In this document: piece by piece, positions 17,013 through 26,101 of the stretch
How positions within the stretch are numbered: the stretch's first letter is position 1
How the letters are laid out: every line of letters begins with the position of its first letter
Assembly (NCBI GenBank): GCA_900318565.1
Contig: ONLD01000018.1
Coordinates: forward strand, 1-33,364
Origin: an uncultured Bacteroidales bacterium
Lineage (GTDB): Bacteria; Bacteroidota; Bacteroidia; Bacteroidales; UBA932
Length of the DNA: 33,364 nt
Reading direction: 5' to 3'
Notes under the pieces: model-generated
What the model was told of the DNA's origin: nothing
What the model saw: the letters and a program-made list of their open reading frames with translations, nothing else
The model's database searches: none
Translations under genes and position numbers: made by a program

Positions 17013-17624
17013 TCAAACCTTTGCTTCGCGGAAAACTTCGAGTATGGAAGGGTAGGTATTTTTGAGGTAAGGAGGCAGGCTGGACTTGGCCACCCACGCG
17101 GCTTTGCTGATGTCCTCCTCCCTCTGCGGGGTGAGGTCCACGGGGTTGGTGTAGAGCATATCGTACCACCAGGTGTGCTTGAGGTGCCAGACCCCGTCGC
17201 GGAGGTAGCAGTGGTCGGTGATGCATATCAGGGAGCGGAGTTCGAGCTCTTCCACTCCGGTCTCCTCCTGCACCTCGCGAAGAGCGGTCACGGTTATGTC
17301 TTCCCCGCGCTCCTGGTGCCCTTTGGGGAGGTCCCAGAGGCCGCTGCGGCGTATCAGCAGGTAGTCCCCCCTGCGGTTGGACACCAGCCCGCCGGCAGCG
17401 TTGACCTCTCGGAATTCGGCGCACAAGCGCTTGTACATCCTTTCGGTGTTTTCGGTGGGGATGTAGATGCGGCTCAGGGATTCCGAGGCTTTGAACATAC
17501 TCACGAGGGTGTGGATGTCAAGACGCTCCCCGATATGGAACTCGATGGAGTTAGGGTCGGCGAGGGACCCTTCCGCGGGGTCGCATATGATGATGCAGCG
17601 TTTCTCGAAATATATCTTGTGCAT
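17013..17624 (-). CDS. Nudix hydrolase
   Basis: The 203-residue protein has a full Nudix box at 102-124 (GHQERGEDITVTALREVQEETGV), which coordinates the metal for hydrolysis of a nucleoside diphosphate linked to another group. Residues 1-70 form a separate N-terminal part (MHKIYFEKRCIIICD, then SESLSRIYIPTENTERMYK) that I do not recognise but associate with Bacteroidota Nudix proteins. The substrate is unknown; candidates are NUDT-type diadenosine or sugar nucleotides. It is divergent from the SRPBCC-like gene across 53 nt containing two -7 boxes. Confidence 0.85.
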   Translation of the reverse strand: MHKIYFEKRCIIICDPAEGSLADPNSIEFHIGERLDIHTLVSMFKASESLSRIYIPTENTERMYKRLCAEFREVNAAGGLVSNRRGDYLLIRRSGLWDLPKGHQERGEDITVTALREVQEETGVEELELRSLICITDHCYLRDGVWHLKHTWWYDMLYTNPVDLTPQREEDISKAAWVAKSSLPPYLKNTYPSILEVFREAKV

Positions 17625-17635
17625 AGGAATTTTTG

Positions 17636-17643
17636 TATATTTG
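17636..17643 (+). promoter_or_regulatory. -7 box TATATTTG for the 17678 gene
   Basis: Perfect TAnnTTTG 34 nt before the ATG at 17678. The opposite-strand box at 17655-17662 faces it, so the two transcripts would start within a few bases of each other and run past the other box. Confidence 0.5.
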
Positions 17644-17654
17644 CTTTCTGTTTA

Positions 17655-17662
17655 CAAATATA
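17655..17662 (-). promoter_or_regulatory. -7 box TATATTTG for the Nudix-queA unit
   Basis: Perfect TAnnTTTG on the minus strand, 30 nt before the Nudix ATG and 11 bp from the facing plus-strand box. Confidence 0.5.
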
Positions 17663-17677
17663 GCAAAATAAAGAGAT

Positions 17678-18106
17678 ATGGCAGCACATTACGAAAGCAA
17701 GCACGGGGTGGTGGCCCTGCCCCAGGAGCAGCTTTATATGAGTTTCACGGACTTGCGTATGCTGGTACAGAATGTCCCTGCGGAATACAGGGACTCCGTC
17801 GAAGCTGACTATGACACCATCAAGGCCACGGTAAAGGGCTTCACCATCGCCGTCAAGGTTGTGGAGCGCAGCCCTTATTCGCTCATCCGCATCGAGGACG
17901 ACGACGCTCCGTTCCATTTCAGCGTGTCCCTGCATTTCGAGCGCGAAGGCAGCGGGACCGATTTCAGCATCACCGTGGATGCCGACCTCAATCTTATGAT
18001 GAAGGCTATGCTCGGCGGCAAGATCAAGGACGGTCTGGACAAGATAGTGGACGGTCTCGTGGCCGTCTCCAATGGCAAGCGCCCCGAATTCCCCGGCGAC
18101 ATTTAA
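17678..18106 (+). CDS. Small SRPBCC/START-like protein, function unknown
   Basis: The 142-residue soluble protein resembles Bacteroidota polyketide-cyclase/SRPBCC-like proteins: an N-terminal strand and helix (VALPQEQLYMSFTDLRMLV), alternating beta strands (IKATVKGFTIAVKVVER, FHFSVSLHFEREG, FSITVDADLNL) and a long C-terminal helix (MMKAMLGGKIKDGLDKIVDG). No catalytic residues can be named. The fold assignment is by pattern only. Its TAA overlaps the ATG of the methyltransferase gene (TAATG), so the two are probably co-translated. Confidence 0.75.
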   Translation: MAAHYESKHGVVALPQEQLYMSFTDLRMLVQNVPAEYRDSVEADYDTIKATVKGFTIAVKVVERSPYSLIRIEDDDAPFHFSVSLHFEREGSGTDFSITVDADLNLMMKAMLGGKIKDGLDKIVDGLVAVSNGKRPEFPGDI

Positions 18107-19251
18107 TGGAAGAAGCGTCGGTCTCCATACGCCTCAATCCTTTCAAAGGCCTGGACGGCCCCGGCGGCACCCCCGTACCCTGGAGCCCTTACGGGCGTAT
18201 CCTGCAGCAGCGGCCCCAGTTTATCCTGGACCCTCTGATGCACGCGGGATGCTACTATGTGCAGGATTCGTCGGCTATGTTCGTCGGCCACGTGTTCCGG
18301 CGCGAGCTGAGGCGCCTGGGCGCTCCTTCCGGAGTGCGGGTGCTGGACCTTTGCGCCGCTCCCGGAGGCAAGACCACCGACATTGCCGCATCCCTTCGCG
18401 AGGCTGTCGGCCCAGACTTCACTCTCGTCAGCAACGAGGTGATGAAGGCCCGGGCTTCGGTATTGTGCGACAACGCAGCCCTTTGGGGCGACCCGGGAGT
18501 GGCGGTGACCGGCGTCGATCCTGCCGTGATCGGCCGTGCGCTGCCAGGATTCTTCGATATCATCGTGGCCGACGTGCCTTGCAGCGGAGAAGGAATGTTC
18601 CGCAAGGATCCGAGGGCGCAGCAGGAATGGAGCCCCGCTGTGGTGGAACTCTGCGCGGCGCGCCAGAAGCGCATCCTCGCCGACGTGTGGCCCGCTCTGA
18701 AGGAAGGGGGCGTGCTGATTTATTCCACCTGCACTTACGAGGATGCGGAAAACGACGCCAACCTGCGCTGGGCCGGGGCCACCCTTGGCGGCTCCCTGCT
18801 GCCTCCCGAAGAAGGATTCGGCAGCTACGGAGTGCGCACCACCGATTGCGGCAACCTGCTGAAGGCGGGCGAAGTGCCTGGCGAAGGGCAGTGGGCCGGG
18901 GCCCTTGTGAAGACGGCCTCGGCGAAGTCTTCCGGACGTGCGGGGATTGAGGTCCTGCGCCCTCTGTGGCACGGTGCGCCGGCCCGCGTGAAGAAAGGGA
19001 ACGACCTTATTCCGCACCCTGACGAAGCTCTCGGCATATTCTTTGACAAGTCATCTTTCCCGTGTGCGGATGTGGACCTGCAGACGGCCTTGCATTTCCT
19101 GCACAGGGACTCTCTCGTCCTGCCGGATGCCCCTAAGGGCTTCAATGTGATTTGCTATCAGGGACATCCGCTGGGCTTTGTGAAGAACCTTGGCGGACGC
19201 TGCAACAACCTGCATCCGCTAGGACGCAGAATCATAAAGGATATAGTATGA
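18106..19251 (+). CDS. RsmF/NOL1-NOP2-Sun-type RNA cytosine-C5 methyltransferase, short N-terminus
   Basis: The 381-residue SAM-dependent enzyme is predicted to methylate cytosine-C5 in rRNA. The SAM site is LDLCAAPGGKTTDIA, and the two catalytic cysteines are C159 (DVPCSGEGMFRKD) and C209 (STCTYEDAEND). A C-terminal part with GFNVICYQGHPLGFVKNLG corresponds to the RsmF RNA-binding region. It begins directly at VSIRLNP, which usually lies about 30 residues in, so the N-terminal helical segment is missing. The frame upstream of the ATG does not restore it. Homologues are about 450-480 residues by my recollection. The product is probably still active since all catalytic motifs remain. Confidence 0.85.
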   Translation: MEEASVSIRLNPFKGLDGPGGTPVPWSPYGRILQQRPQFILDPLMHAGCYYVQDSSAMFVGHVFRRELRRLGAPSGVRVLDLCAAPGGKTTDIAASLREAVGPDFTLVSNEVMKARASVLCDNAALWGDPGVAVTGVDPAVIGRALPGFFDIIVADVPCSGEGMFRKDPRAQQEWSPAVVELCAARQKRILADVWPALKEGGVLIYSTCTYEDAENDANLRWAGATLGGSLLPPEEGFGSYGVRTTDCGNLLKAGEVPGEGQWAGALVKTASAKSSGRAGIEVLRPLWHGAPARVKKGNDLIPHPDEALGIFFDKSSFPCADVDLQTALHFLHRDSLVLPDAPKGFNVICYQGHPLGFVKNLGGRCNNLHPLGRRIIKDIV

Positions 19252-20171
19252 AAATGATAATCTCGATTGCGGCGCTGCTGCTGTGCGGCGCCCTGCTCTA
19301 CGGACAGGAAGATGCGGCTTCACATAAGGCCCGCTACGACAGGCAGACGCGCGTAGTAGGCGCTTCCGGAGTGGGCGTGGAGACCATCCTGGACCGCTGG
19401 GAGGCCGATTTCCCCGAAGACCCGGCAATGCTGGAAGGACGCTACAAATTCTATCTCGAAAAGTCCCGCAGCAGCGAGGTGGTCTCCAAGGATACCCCGA
19501 AATATCTGGGCGCCGCCCCGGTGCTTACGCTCAAGGACAGCACCGGCCGGGATGTGTTTTACTATCAGGAAGATTTCTACGTGGATTCTCTTTTCGCCCT
19601 CAGCCAGAGCGCAATAGACAAGGCCGTGGCCGTGGCTCCGAACGAGCTTGCCTACCGCGTGGACAAGATAACTTCCTTGATGCTCTACGAAAAAGGCAGT
19701 CCGGACCTTGCCACGGCGGAGCTCCTCAAGCTCATCGCCTACAACCGCGACGCCCGCCCGTCCTGGACCTACTACGGCACTTCCGTGGGCGAGGATATTT
19801 TTATCTCCACGGTGCAGGAGTACTGCTACAACTATTTCCGCTTCGCGACCCCGGATTCATACGAGGCCTTCCTGAAAGTCTCCGAGGCAATGCTCAAGCT
19901 GTATCCGTCCAATACCGATTTCCTGAGCAACGTCGGTTCCTATTGGTTGGTTTACAGGCAGAAGCCGCGTCAGGCGCTGAAGTGGTACAATAAAGTCTTG
20001 AAAATCGAGCCGGACAACTATACGGCCGCCAAGAACTGCGTGTTGCTTGCAAGGACAGAAAAGGACACGAAACTGGAGAAGAAATATCTGCCGGCGCTTA
20101 TCCGGGCCACTGACTCCGAAATGGAGCGCGCCTCCTGCGAGGCCCGCCTGGCAGTCCTGAACAAGAAGTAA
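19248..20171 (+). CDS. Exported TPR-like protein, function unknown
   Basis: The 307-residue product begins with a Sec signal peptide (MKMIISIAALLLCGALLYGQ) and is otherwise helical, with a tetratricopeptide-like stretch near the C-terminus (QALKWYNKVLKIEPDNYTAAKN). It probably acts in the periplasm as a scaffold. I use ATG 19248, which overlaps the methyltransferase stop (ATGA); an open frame extends upstream but lies inside that gene. Its TAA abuts the stop of the convergent permease gene with no base between. Confidence 0.78.
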   Translation: MKMIISIAALLLCGALLYGQEDAASHKARYDRQTRVVGASGVGVETILDRWEADFPEDPAMLEGRYKFYLEKSRSSEVVSKDTPKYLGAAPVLTLKDSTGRDVFYYQEDFYVDSLFALSQSAIDKAVAVAPNELAYRVDKITSLMLYEKGSPDLATAELLKLIAYNRDARPSWTYYGTSVGEDIFISTVQEYCYNYFRFATPDSYEAFLKVSEAMLKLYPSNTDFLSNVGSYWLVYRQKPRQALKWYNKVLKIEPDNYTAAKNCVLLARTEKDTKLEKKYLPALIRATDSEMERASCEARLAVLNKK

Positions 20172-21314
20172 TCAGCGCACCCGTACGGTCTTGGCCGGAT
20201 CCACCTTGGAGATAAACAGGGTGGGAATCAGCAGGAGCAGCATAATCACCGCGAAGGCGAGCACATCGACAAGAGCCACGAGGGCCGGGTCGATGTGGAC
20301 CGGCACGAAAGACACGAAGTAATTCTCGGGGTTGAGCCGGATAAGGTGCGTGCTGTCCTGCAGCAGGCAGAACAGCAGCGCCGCGCCGTTGCCTATGACC
20401 ATACCTGCCAGCACTATCCTCGCCGCCACGCGCAGGAACACCCCTGCAATCTGCTTGTTGGCCATACCAAGGGCTTTGAGGGTACCGATGGTCGAGATGT
20501 GTCGGAAGAGCAGGATAAGCAGCCCCGAAATCATATTGAATCCTGCCACCACGGTCATCAACAGTATGATTGCCAGCACGTTGAAATCAATCAGGTCCAG
20601 CCAGTCGAAGAGCTGGGGGTAACGCTGCCGGGCGGTGGCGGCACGGAGTATCTCTTCTTCCTCCCTGTGGGCGGTCAGCGCGGTCAGGTAGAGTTCGTCG
20701 GCCTTCAGCCGGGACATCCGGGCTGAGGAGTACCTGTCTGAGAGCCGTACCTCCAGCACGCCGGCCTTGTCTTCGTCCCAGCCGCACAGGCGCTGCATAT
20801 CGGCGAGAGGCACTTCCACTACCAGCGCACCTTCCGAGTCCAGTATGCCTTCGTAGATGCCGCCTACGGTGAAGCGCCTTGCCCGCACTTTGTCTTCGAT
20901 AAACCAGGTCGTGAAACGGTCGCCCTCCTTGAGACGGAGGTCGCGCGCAAGCTGGGCGGGTATCCTTGCCTGCAGCGAGCAGGAATCAGGCATCGGAATG
21001 CCTTTCACCAGCACGCCGCTGATATCTTTTTCTCCTTTGACGATACCGGGCTTCCATATCGCCGGACTGATGCTCTCGACGCCTTGCAGCCCGAGCAGAT
21101 TGTCATAGTAAGACGGGTGTATGGAAATGGGCTCTTCGTCCGCACTGAGGCGCACGTCTCCGGAAATCGCCCCGATGCCGTGCCGTATTTCCTGACGGAA
21201 GCCGCCGGAGATGGCGAGCGAAATAATCATCACGAAGAACGACACCGCGATGGCTACCGTGGCCAGCCGCCCCTTGAAGCGGAGTCTCCGGGATATGAAT
21301 CTTCCTGCTTTCAT
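20172..21314 (-). CDS. FtsX/LolE-type ABC transporter permease
   Basis: The 380-residue protein has an N-terminal helix (about 20-40), a large periplasmic MacB-like domain (about 45-245) and a three-helix FtsX domain (about 250-375), the last containing the conserved HISTIGTLKALGMANKQI coupling region. Relatives extract lipoproteins from the inner membrane (LolC/E) or export other envelope substrates. No ATPase gene is nearby, so it must borrow a LolD-like subunit encoded elsewhere. ATG 21314 overlaps the transglycosylase stop (ATGA), which is better supported than an ATG 12 nt upstream. It is the last gene of the envelope operon. Confidence 0.87.
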   Translation of the reverse strand: MKAGRFISRRLRFKGRLATVAIAVSFFVMIISLAISGGFRQEIRHGIGAISGDVRLSADEEPISIHPSYYDNLLGLQGVESISPAIWKPGIVKGEKDISGVLVKGIPMPDSCSLQARIPAQLARDLRLKEGDRFTTWFIEDKVRARRFTVGGIYEGILDSEGALVVEVPLADMQRLCGWDEDKAGVLEVRLSDRYSSARMSRLKADELYLTALTAHREEEEILRAATARQRYPQLFDWLDLIDFNVLAIILLMTVVAGFNMISGLLILLFRHISTIGTLKALGMANKQIAGVFLRVAARIVLAGMVIGNGAALLFCLLQDSTHLIRLNPENYFVSFVPVHIDPALVALVDVLAFAVIMLLLLIPTLFISKVDPAKTVRVR

Positions 21315-22321
21315 TTTTGGGGGCAAATATGCTTGTAGCGTTCGAAGCCGGCGGCTATCTGACGCACGAAAGCTATGGTCTCACGTCCGTTGAAGGTGCC
21401 GTGCCTGATGTGGTCCAGCGCCGCAATGGAATCCTCGCTCATCTGCGGAATCACAGCCGCTACGTTTTCCCAGCTCGACACGTCGATGCCCAGGTGCCTG
21501 GCGTGCCCTATGCAGTCGCGGATGCGGCCGCTGCCGGCGTTGTAGGCCGCGAGGGTGAACTTGGTAAGGTCGGCGGCGCTTGCTGCAATCCCTTCATAGC
21601 GTTCCTGCAGGTCGAGCAGCAGCAGGACTCCCGCCCGTATGCTCTGGGCCGGGTCAAGCGGGTTGGTGCAGCCGTAGAGCCGTGCCGTTTCGGGCAGCAG
21701 TTGCATCAGGCCGGCGGCTCCGGCACCTGACACAGCCTCGATGTGGAATTTGGATTCCTGGTACACCAGGGCCGCCAGCAGCCTCCAGTCCCAGTGCAGC
21801 GTGTCGGACCAGGCTCTGAACAGGGAGTCGTAGGGGGAGATGAATGCTGCGCTGTCCCTTCTGCCGCGGTGCTGCACTTCAAAATACGGGCGTCTCTCTT
21901 CCCGGCCGCGGCCGGAGCGGTGGAAGGTTTCCATCCATTCGGAGGCCTTGAGTGCTTCCGTCGTCCTTGACACGCTGAACACCCAGAGTCCGCAGCTGTC
22001 GGTGCGGAAGGCCACCAGACCGCTGTCCAGTTCAAGCTTTTCGTCCCAAGGGAAGGCGGCTATGTCGATGCTGCCTTTGCGCAGCGAGTCCAGCACCGCA
22101 TCGCGGCCCTGGCTCAGACGCAGCGAGGCTTCACGGCCGGTGTGGGCGGCCCAGCGGCTTATCAGGTCGTAGTTGTAGCCGCAGAGCAGGGGCCCGCCGG
22201 GTCTGGAGCCGCTCAGCGAGATGACCCCGCGAAGCGGAGAACCGTCGTGCCATTGAGGCTCCTCCGTGCAGCCGGAAGCAGCACAGACGAGCATCAGCAG
22301 AATAATGGCCCCTCTTCTCAT
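21311..22321 (-). CDS. Lipoprotein lytic murein transglycosylase, MltF-like
   Basis: The 336-residue product has a lipobox with Cys18 (CAASGC), a solute-binding-protein-like domain (about 28-150) and a C-terminal SLT/lysozyme-like domain (about 170-330). The catalytic acid is E189 in ALVYQESKF, followed by GAAGLMQLLPETA and FTLAAYNAG. It cleaves peptidoglycan glycan strands with anhydro-muramic acid formation and is probably attached to the outer membrane. The N-terminal domain is shorter than in E. coli MltF. It lies 3 nt after the porin gene. Confidence 0.9.
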   Translation of the reverse strand: MRRGAIILLMLVCAASGCTEEPQWHDGSPLRGVISLSGSRPGGPLLCGYNYDLISRWAAHTGREASLRLSQGRDAVLDSLRKGSIDIAAFPWDEKLELDSGLVAFRTDSCGLWVFSVSRTTEALKASEWMETFHRSGRGREERRPYFEVQHRGRRDSAAFISPYDSLFRAWSDTLHWDWRLLAALVYQESKFHIEAVSGAGAAGLMQLLPETARLYGCTNPLDPAQSIRAGVLLLLDLQERYEGIAASAADLTKFTLAAYNAGSGRIRDCIGHARHLGIDVSSWENVAAVIPQMSEDSIAALDHIRHGTFNGRETIAFVRQIAAGFERYKHICPQK

Positions 22322-22324
22322 CGG

Positions 22325-25009
22325 CTAATGGGAATGGGATTCGTGCTTCTGGGTGTTGAAGTAGAACGGCCAGAAAATGCCGAGCTTCAGACCGTCGGTA
22401 CCGTCCAGCGTGCCGATGTAATGGTCTGCGGTGAAGTAGTCCTTGCGACGCATAGGCCAGCCCTTCCCGAAGTTCTGGTATTTCAGGAATATACAGCACT
22501 TCTTCCACTGTATGTTGAGGAAGATGTCGAAGTAGGGACCGTTCTCGTAGAGGTTGACGTTCTGGTTGTGGAACACACCGAGGGCCGGGTTCCAGGCGGG
22601 GGCGTACCACTGCGAGTTGTAGAATCCGTTCACGCCTACCTGCATCACCATAATGTTGTGCGTCTTCGTCTGGTCCCGCTGCACTACGAATTGCGCGTAC
22701 CAGCGCAGGTTGAGGGCAACCGTAGGCAGGGGTATCACATCCGGGGCGGATGAATACTGCACGAGCACGCGGTTGTCGAAGTGCATAGGTCCTGCCACGA
22801 ATTCCTTGCGCAGGCTGGCTGATAGTATGCTCATCGGCACGGCGTTCTGCCGCACTATGCCGAGGGTATCGTAATAGACGTTGTTTGCGAGCAGTCCGTA
22901 GCCGACCGATGCGTTCAGCTTCCAGCGGGGCACGTCAATGCTGCCGCGAATCTGCGTCGTGGAGATTTTCGAGAAACTGTTCTCCCAGCGGAAGTGGTTG
23001 GTATTCAGCATCTGCTGGTAGTAGGTGGGGCTGTCGAGGCGTGTCTCGAAGTGCGCGCTGACGCTCACCGGGCTCTTCCTCGCGCGGCGGAAAGGATAGA
23101 AGTTGAAGCCTGCGTTGGCCTCCACTGCCATATCTCCGAGATTGTAGCCCAGCACGTAGAAGCGGGCCTTCGCATCCCAGTTGAAATACTTGTTGACCTG
23201 GCCTTGAGCGCCGGCGTATGCATAGACCGAATTCTCGACGTGGCGCGCGGGACGTACGCTGGAACTGTCGAAGTAATGCATCAGGCGGTCTCCCACTCCG
23301 ACGTCGAGCTTCGAGACTATGCTCTCGCTGCCCCAGGGCTGGAGCCGCAGGAAAATCTTGTTGTCCAGCTTCATCGTGCCGAGCGAGTCGGCGCTGGCCG
23401 GACCGAAGTTGAACACGTTGTTGTACAGCGCCTTGCCGTCGGCGTTGGTGATGTTGTCTATGTATTTGCGGGTATATGTCGACCATTCGCTGCTGTGGCC
23501 GATGAAGGCCGTGGTCACGTCGCGGTCGAGGCTGTCGGCTACTGCCTCCACAAGGCTGTCGGCCGGGGCGGCGGCGCTGGTGTCCCTCCGGGCCTGCAGC
23601 TTGCGTATGAATTCGAACGGTATGCGGTACTGCTGGTCCAGGAACCAGGTGTTTTTCGTGATTTTCGAACTGGCTCCGCTCAGGGCGACCTTGATTTCAC
23701 GCGCTTCCACGGTGGTGTCCCGTATCCACATATTGTCCACGATGCCTCCGTTTTCCGCGCGTTCCACCATATTGTATATGTAGCCCGCGTGCGCGAGGTA
23801 CTTCTTGCCAAGGTAGTTTGCCCGCACGGAGAAGGTCTTGTTCTTGGTCTCCTCGCTTTCCAGCATTCCGCCGCCGCCGAAGCGGTCGTAGCTTATGGTG
23901 AAGTTCAGCTCGGGCAGGATGTTCTGCGTGGTAAGGATGTGCAGGTTGTCGGATTCCTTAGCGTCGCCGGCGAGCAGGGTGCCGAAATAGGCTAGCTCGG
24001 TGTGGGGCGTCTTGGTGTTGTAGTGCGGGAGGGTGCGGGGCGAAAAACTCCAGGCCTCCTGGGCGTTGTAGAACTCGATGCCTTCGTCGCTGGCGCGGTT
24101 GAAGTAGTTGTAGTACTGCAGCGGGGAGCCGGGCACGCCGAGCCACGAAGCGTTCACGTCGCGGCGCAGGAACGGGTAGTCGTTGTAGTGGTAGTTGTAG
24201 CTGGTGTCGGGGATGCTGACGTTGAGCCTGTGGAAGTCATCGTCCACGGTCCAGTGGATGATGCGCTTGTACTGCATCGTGTCGGTAAGGAAAGCCGTCT
24301 CGAGAATGCGCGGGGTATATTCCGTGACGGAATCCCGCTCGGCCTGCTTTTCTTCCTTGACCTTCTGCAGAGAGTCCATCTCGGCCAGCTTTTTAGGCAG
24401 AGCCTGTTCCATATCGTATTTGCGCCTTTCCTTGCGGCTCAATGAGTTATACCACTGCAGGAACTTTTCCTTCGCCACGGCCGTGGAGTCGGCCACGTAG
24501 ATGGAATCTATCATCCTCCAGTCGAGGGAATCGCTGATGGCGTGCTCGAAGTCGATACGGGCGAGGCTGTCCAGCCGGCGTGCTCGGAGCGTGTCGGCCG
24601 AAATCTTCAGGGAATCCGAACTGCGCTGGAGGGAGTCGCGTACGATGACGTGGGTCAGCGAGTCGATGAGCGCCACGTAGTACTTGTAACGGAACGGGTC
24701 GGTGAGACGGAGCGAGTCGGGCACGGGAATGGTGTCACGGGCTGTCAGGTGCGGGAGCGTGTCGAGAATGGCGTCGGAAGTACTGTCGCTGTCGGCCATT
24801 TGCAGGAGGCTGTCGGCTATGCTCACGGCGTCGAAACTGCCGATGCGTTTCAGCTTGTAGGCGTCTTTCAGATAGACTACGGTGTCGGCAAATGCCTCAT
24901 CCTCCGGGATATAGCGGCGCGTGACCTCCCTTCCCGGGTGAGCGAAGGAGAGGACTGCCGCCGTGGCCAAGACGGTGGCCGGAAACCATATCCTGGAGAG
25001 CACGTTCAT
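22325..25009 (-). CDS. Bacteroidota putative porin (Porin_10-like outer-membrane beta-barrel)
   Basis: The 894-residue protein has a signal peptide (about 1-24), then ~240 charged, helical residues rich in DSL repeats (DSLRLTDPFRYKYYVALIDS, with ITHVIVRDSLQRSSDSL-like text) and KEKFLQWYNSLSRKERRKYD. A long region of alternating aromatic beta strands follows, typical of the Bacteroidota putative porin family, with a C-terminal LGIFWPFYFN strand before a His-rich tail. It would form an outer-membrane pore. It sits 3 nt after the TlpA-like gene and 3 nt before the transglycosylase gene. The substrate is unknown. Confidence 0.85.
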   Translation of the reverse strand: MNVLSRIWFPATVLATAAVLSFAHPGREVTRRYIPEDEAFADTVVYLKDAYKLKRIGSFDAVSIADSLLQMADSDSTSDAILDTLPHLTARDTIPVPDSLRLTDPFRYKYYVALIDSLTHVIVRDSLQRSSDSLKISADTLRARRLDSLARIDFEHAISDSLDWRMIDSIYVADSTAVAKEKFLQWYNSLSRKERRKYDMEQALPKKLAEMDSLQKVKEEKQAERDSVTEYTPRILETAFLTDTMQYKRIIHWTVDDDFHRLNVSIPDTSYNYHYNDYPFLRRDVNASWLGVPGSPLQYYNYFNRASDEGIEFYNAQEAWSFSPRTLPHYNTKTPHTELAYFGTLLAGDAKESDNLHILTTQNILPELNFTISYDRFGGGGMLESEETKNKTFSVRANYLGKKYLAHAGYIYNMVERAENGGIVDNMWIRDTTVEAREIKVALSGASSKITKNTWFLDQQYRIPFEFIRKLQARRDTSAAAPADSLVEAVADSLDRDVTTAFIGHSSEWSTYTRKYIDNITNADGKALYNNVFNFGPASADSLGTMKLDNKIFLRLQPWGSESIVSKLDVGVGDRLMHYFDSSSVRPARHVENSVYAYAGAQGQVNKYFNWDAKARFYVLGYNLGDMAVEANAGFNFYPFRRARKSPVSVSAHFETRLDSPTYYQQMLNTNHFRWENSFSKISTTQIRGSIDVPRWKLNASVGYGLLANNVYYDTLGIVRQNAVPMSILSASLRKEFVAGPMHFDNRVLVQYSSAPDVIPLPTVALNLRWYAQFVVQRDQTKTHNIMVMQVGVNGFYNSQWYAPAWNPALGVFHNQNVNLYENGPYFDIFLNIQWKKCCIFLKYQNFGKGWPMRRKDYFTADHYIGTLDGTDGLKLGIFWPFYFNTQKHESHSH

Positions 25010-25012
25010 AGC

Positions 25013-26101
25013 TTAGTCGAGATGCTTTGAAATGGCCTCGGCAAGGCCTTCCTCGCCGAGCAGCCTCTCGGCGATTGTGCCGTCGGGGGCGAAAAGAATC
25101 AGCGTGGGGATGCCTTCAATGCCGTAGGCGGCGGTGGCGTCGCTGCCGGAAGTAAATATAAGGTTCCAGTCCATTTCCTTCTCGACGGCCGCTTCGTGAC
25201 CGTCTTCGGGATTGCGCTCCCAGACATTGATGCCCACGACCACAAGGCCCTTGTCGGCATATTTGTCGCGAATCTCACGGATGTGCGGGAGGGCCATCAT
25301 ACAGGGGCCGCACCAGGATGCCCAGAAGTCGGCGAGCACCCAGCTGCCTTTGCCTGCGAAATCGGAAAGGGCTACGGCGCTGCTGTCCGCAGCGGTGCCC
25401 TTGATGTCCACGAACTTGGCGCCGACGGCAGTGGCCTCTGCATTGCGCTTCGCCTCAAGCATACGGCGGATGGACTCGTCCTCGCGGATGAAGTCGGAGC
25501 CCTCGGCTATGAGCGCTTCGAGCTCTGCCGAGCCGGCGTCTTCGCCCAGCTGCGTCAGGGCCTGGAGACCGAGTATGTTGTCGGTGTTGGCCGAGTAGGT
25601 CTGGCGGCAGAGATCCTGGATTTTACGCATCTGGGCTGCCATAATGGAGTCGGCGGCTTCCTGGTCTCCGTTCATCGAAAGGGACCCCACGTCGGTCTGG
25701 TGCTCGTAGTAGAGGTTCATCACCTGCTCACGGAATGCTTCCATAGCATCTGTCAGCGGACTGCCTGTCACGGTGGCGGGGTAGTCCAGGTCGATGTTGA
25801 TGCGGGATGCGTCCGGCACGAAGGAGGCGATAAAGCGGCTGTCATAGCGGTCGCGTCCGGGGAAACGGAGCATCGCCACAAGCTCCTTGGTCTTGTCCTG
25901 GACGCCTTTGAAGGTAAAGGACGCGTCCGAGACGCGGCAGGAATCGACGGGCCCGTCGGAGTCGAGGAGGTACACGATGCTTCCCGGAAGGGTAGCGAGC
26001 GAATCGGCCACATTGCCCTGTACGGTATAGCGCTGCTCCCTGACGTTGCAGGAAGAAAGAACTGCCAGCAATGCGGCTGCCGCAATAAGCTTAGTCTTCA
26101 T
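25013..26101 (-). CDS. TlpA/ResA-like thioredoxin lipoprotein
   Basis: The 363-residue product has a lipobox at LSSC (Cys18), an N-terminal DUF4369-like beta domain (about 24-110), a helical middle and a C-terminal thioredoxin fold with the redox pair C264-G-P-C267 in FWASWCGPC. IPTLILF carries the cis-Pro. It probably reduces or shuffles disulfides in the periplasm or on the membrane surface. ATG 26101 is chosen because it starts the signal peptide and overlaps the CPBP protease stop by 11 nt; the in-frame upstream extension is low-complexity and inside that gene. Confidence 0.9.
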   Translation of the reverse strand: MKTKLIAAAALLAVLSSCNVREQRYTVQGNVADSLATLPGSIVYLLDSDGPVDSCRVSDASFTFKGVQDKTKELVAMLRFPGRDRYDSRFIASFVPDASRINIDLDYPATVTGSPLTDAMEAFREQVMNLYYEHQTDVGSLSMNGDQEAADSIMAAQMRKIQDLCRQTYSANTDNILGLQALTQLGEDAGSAELEALIAEGSDFIREDESIRRMLEAKRNAEATAVGAKFVDIKGTAADSSAVALSDFAGKGSWVLADFWASWCGPCMMALPHIREIRDKYADKGLVVVGINVWERNPEDGHEAAVEKEMDWNLIFTSGSDATAAYGIEGIPTLILFAPDGTIAERLLGEEGLAEAISKHLD

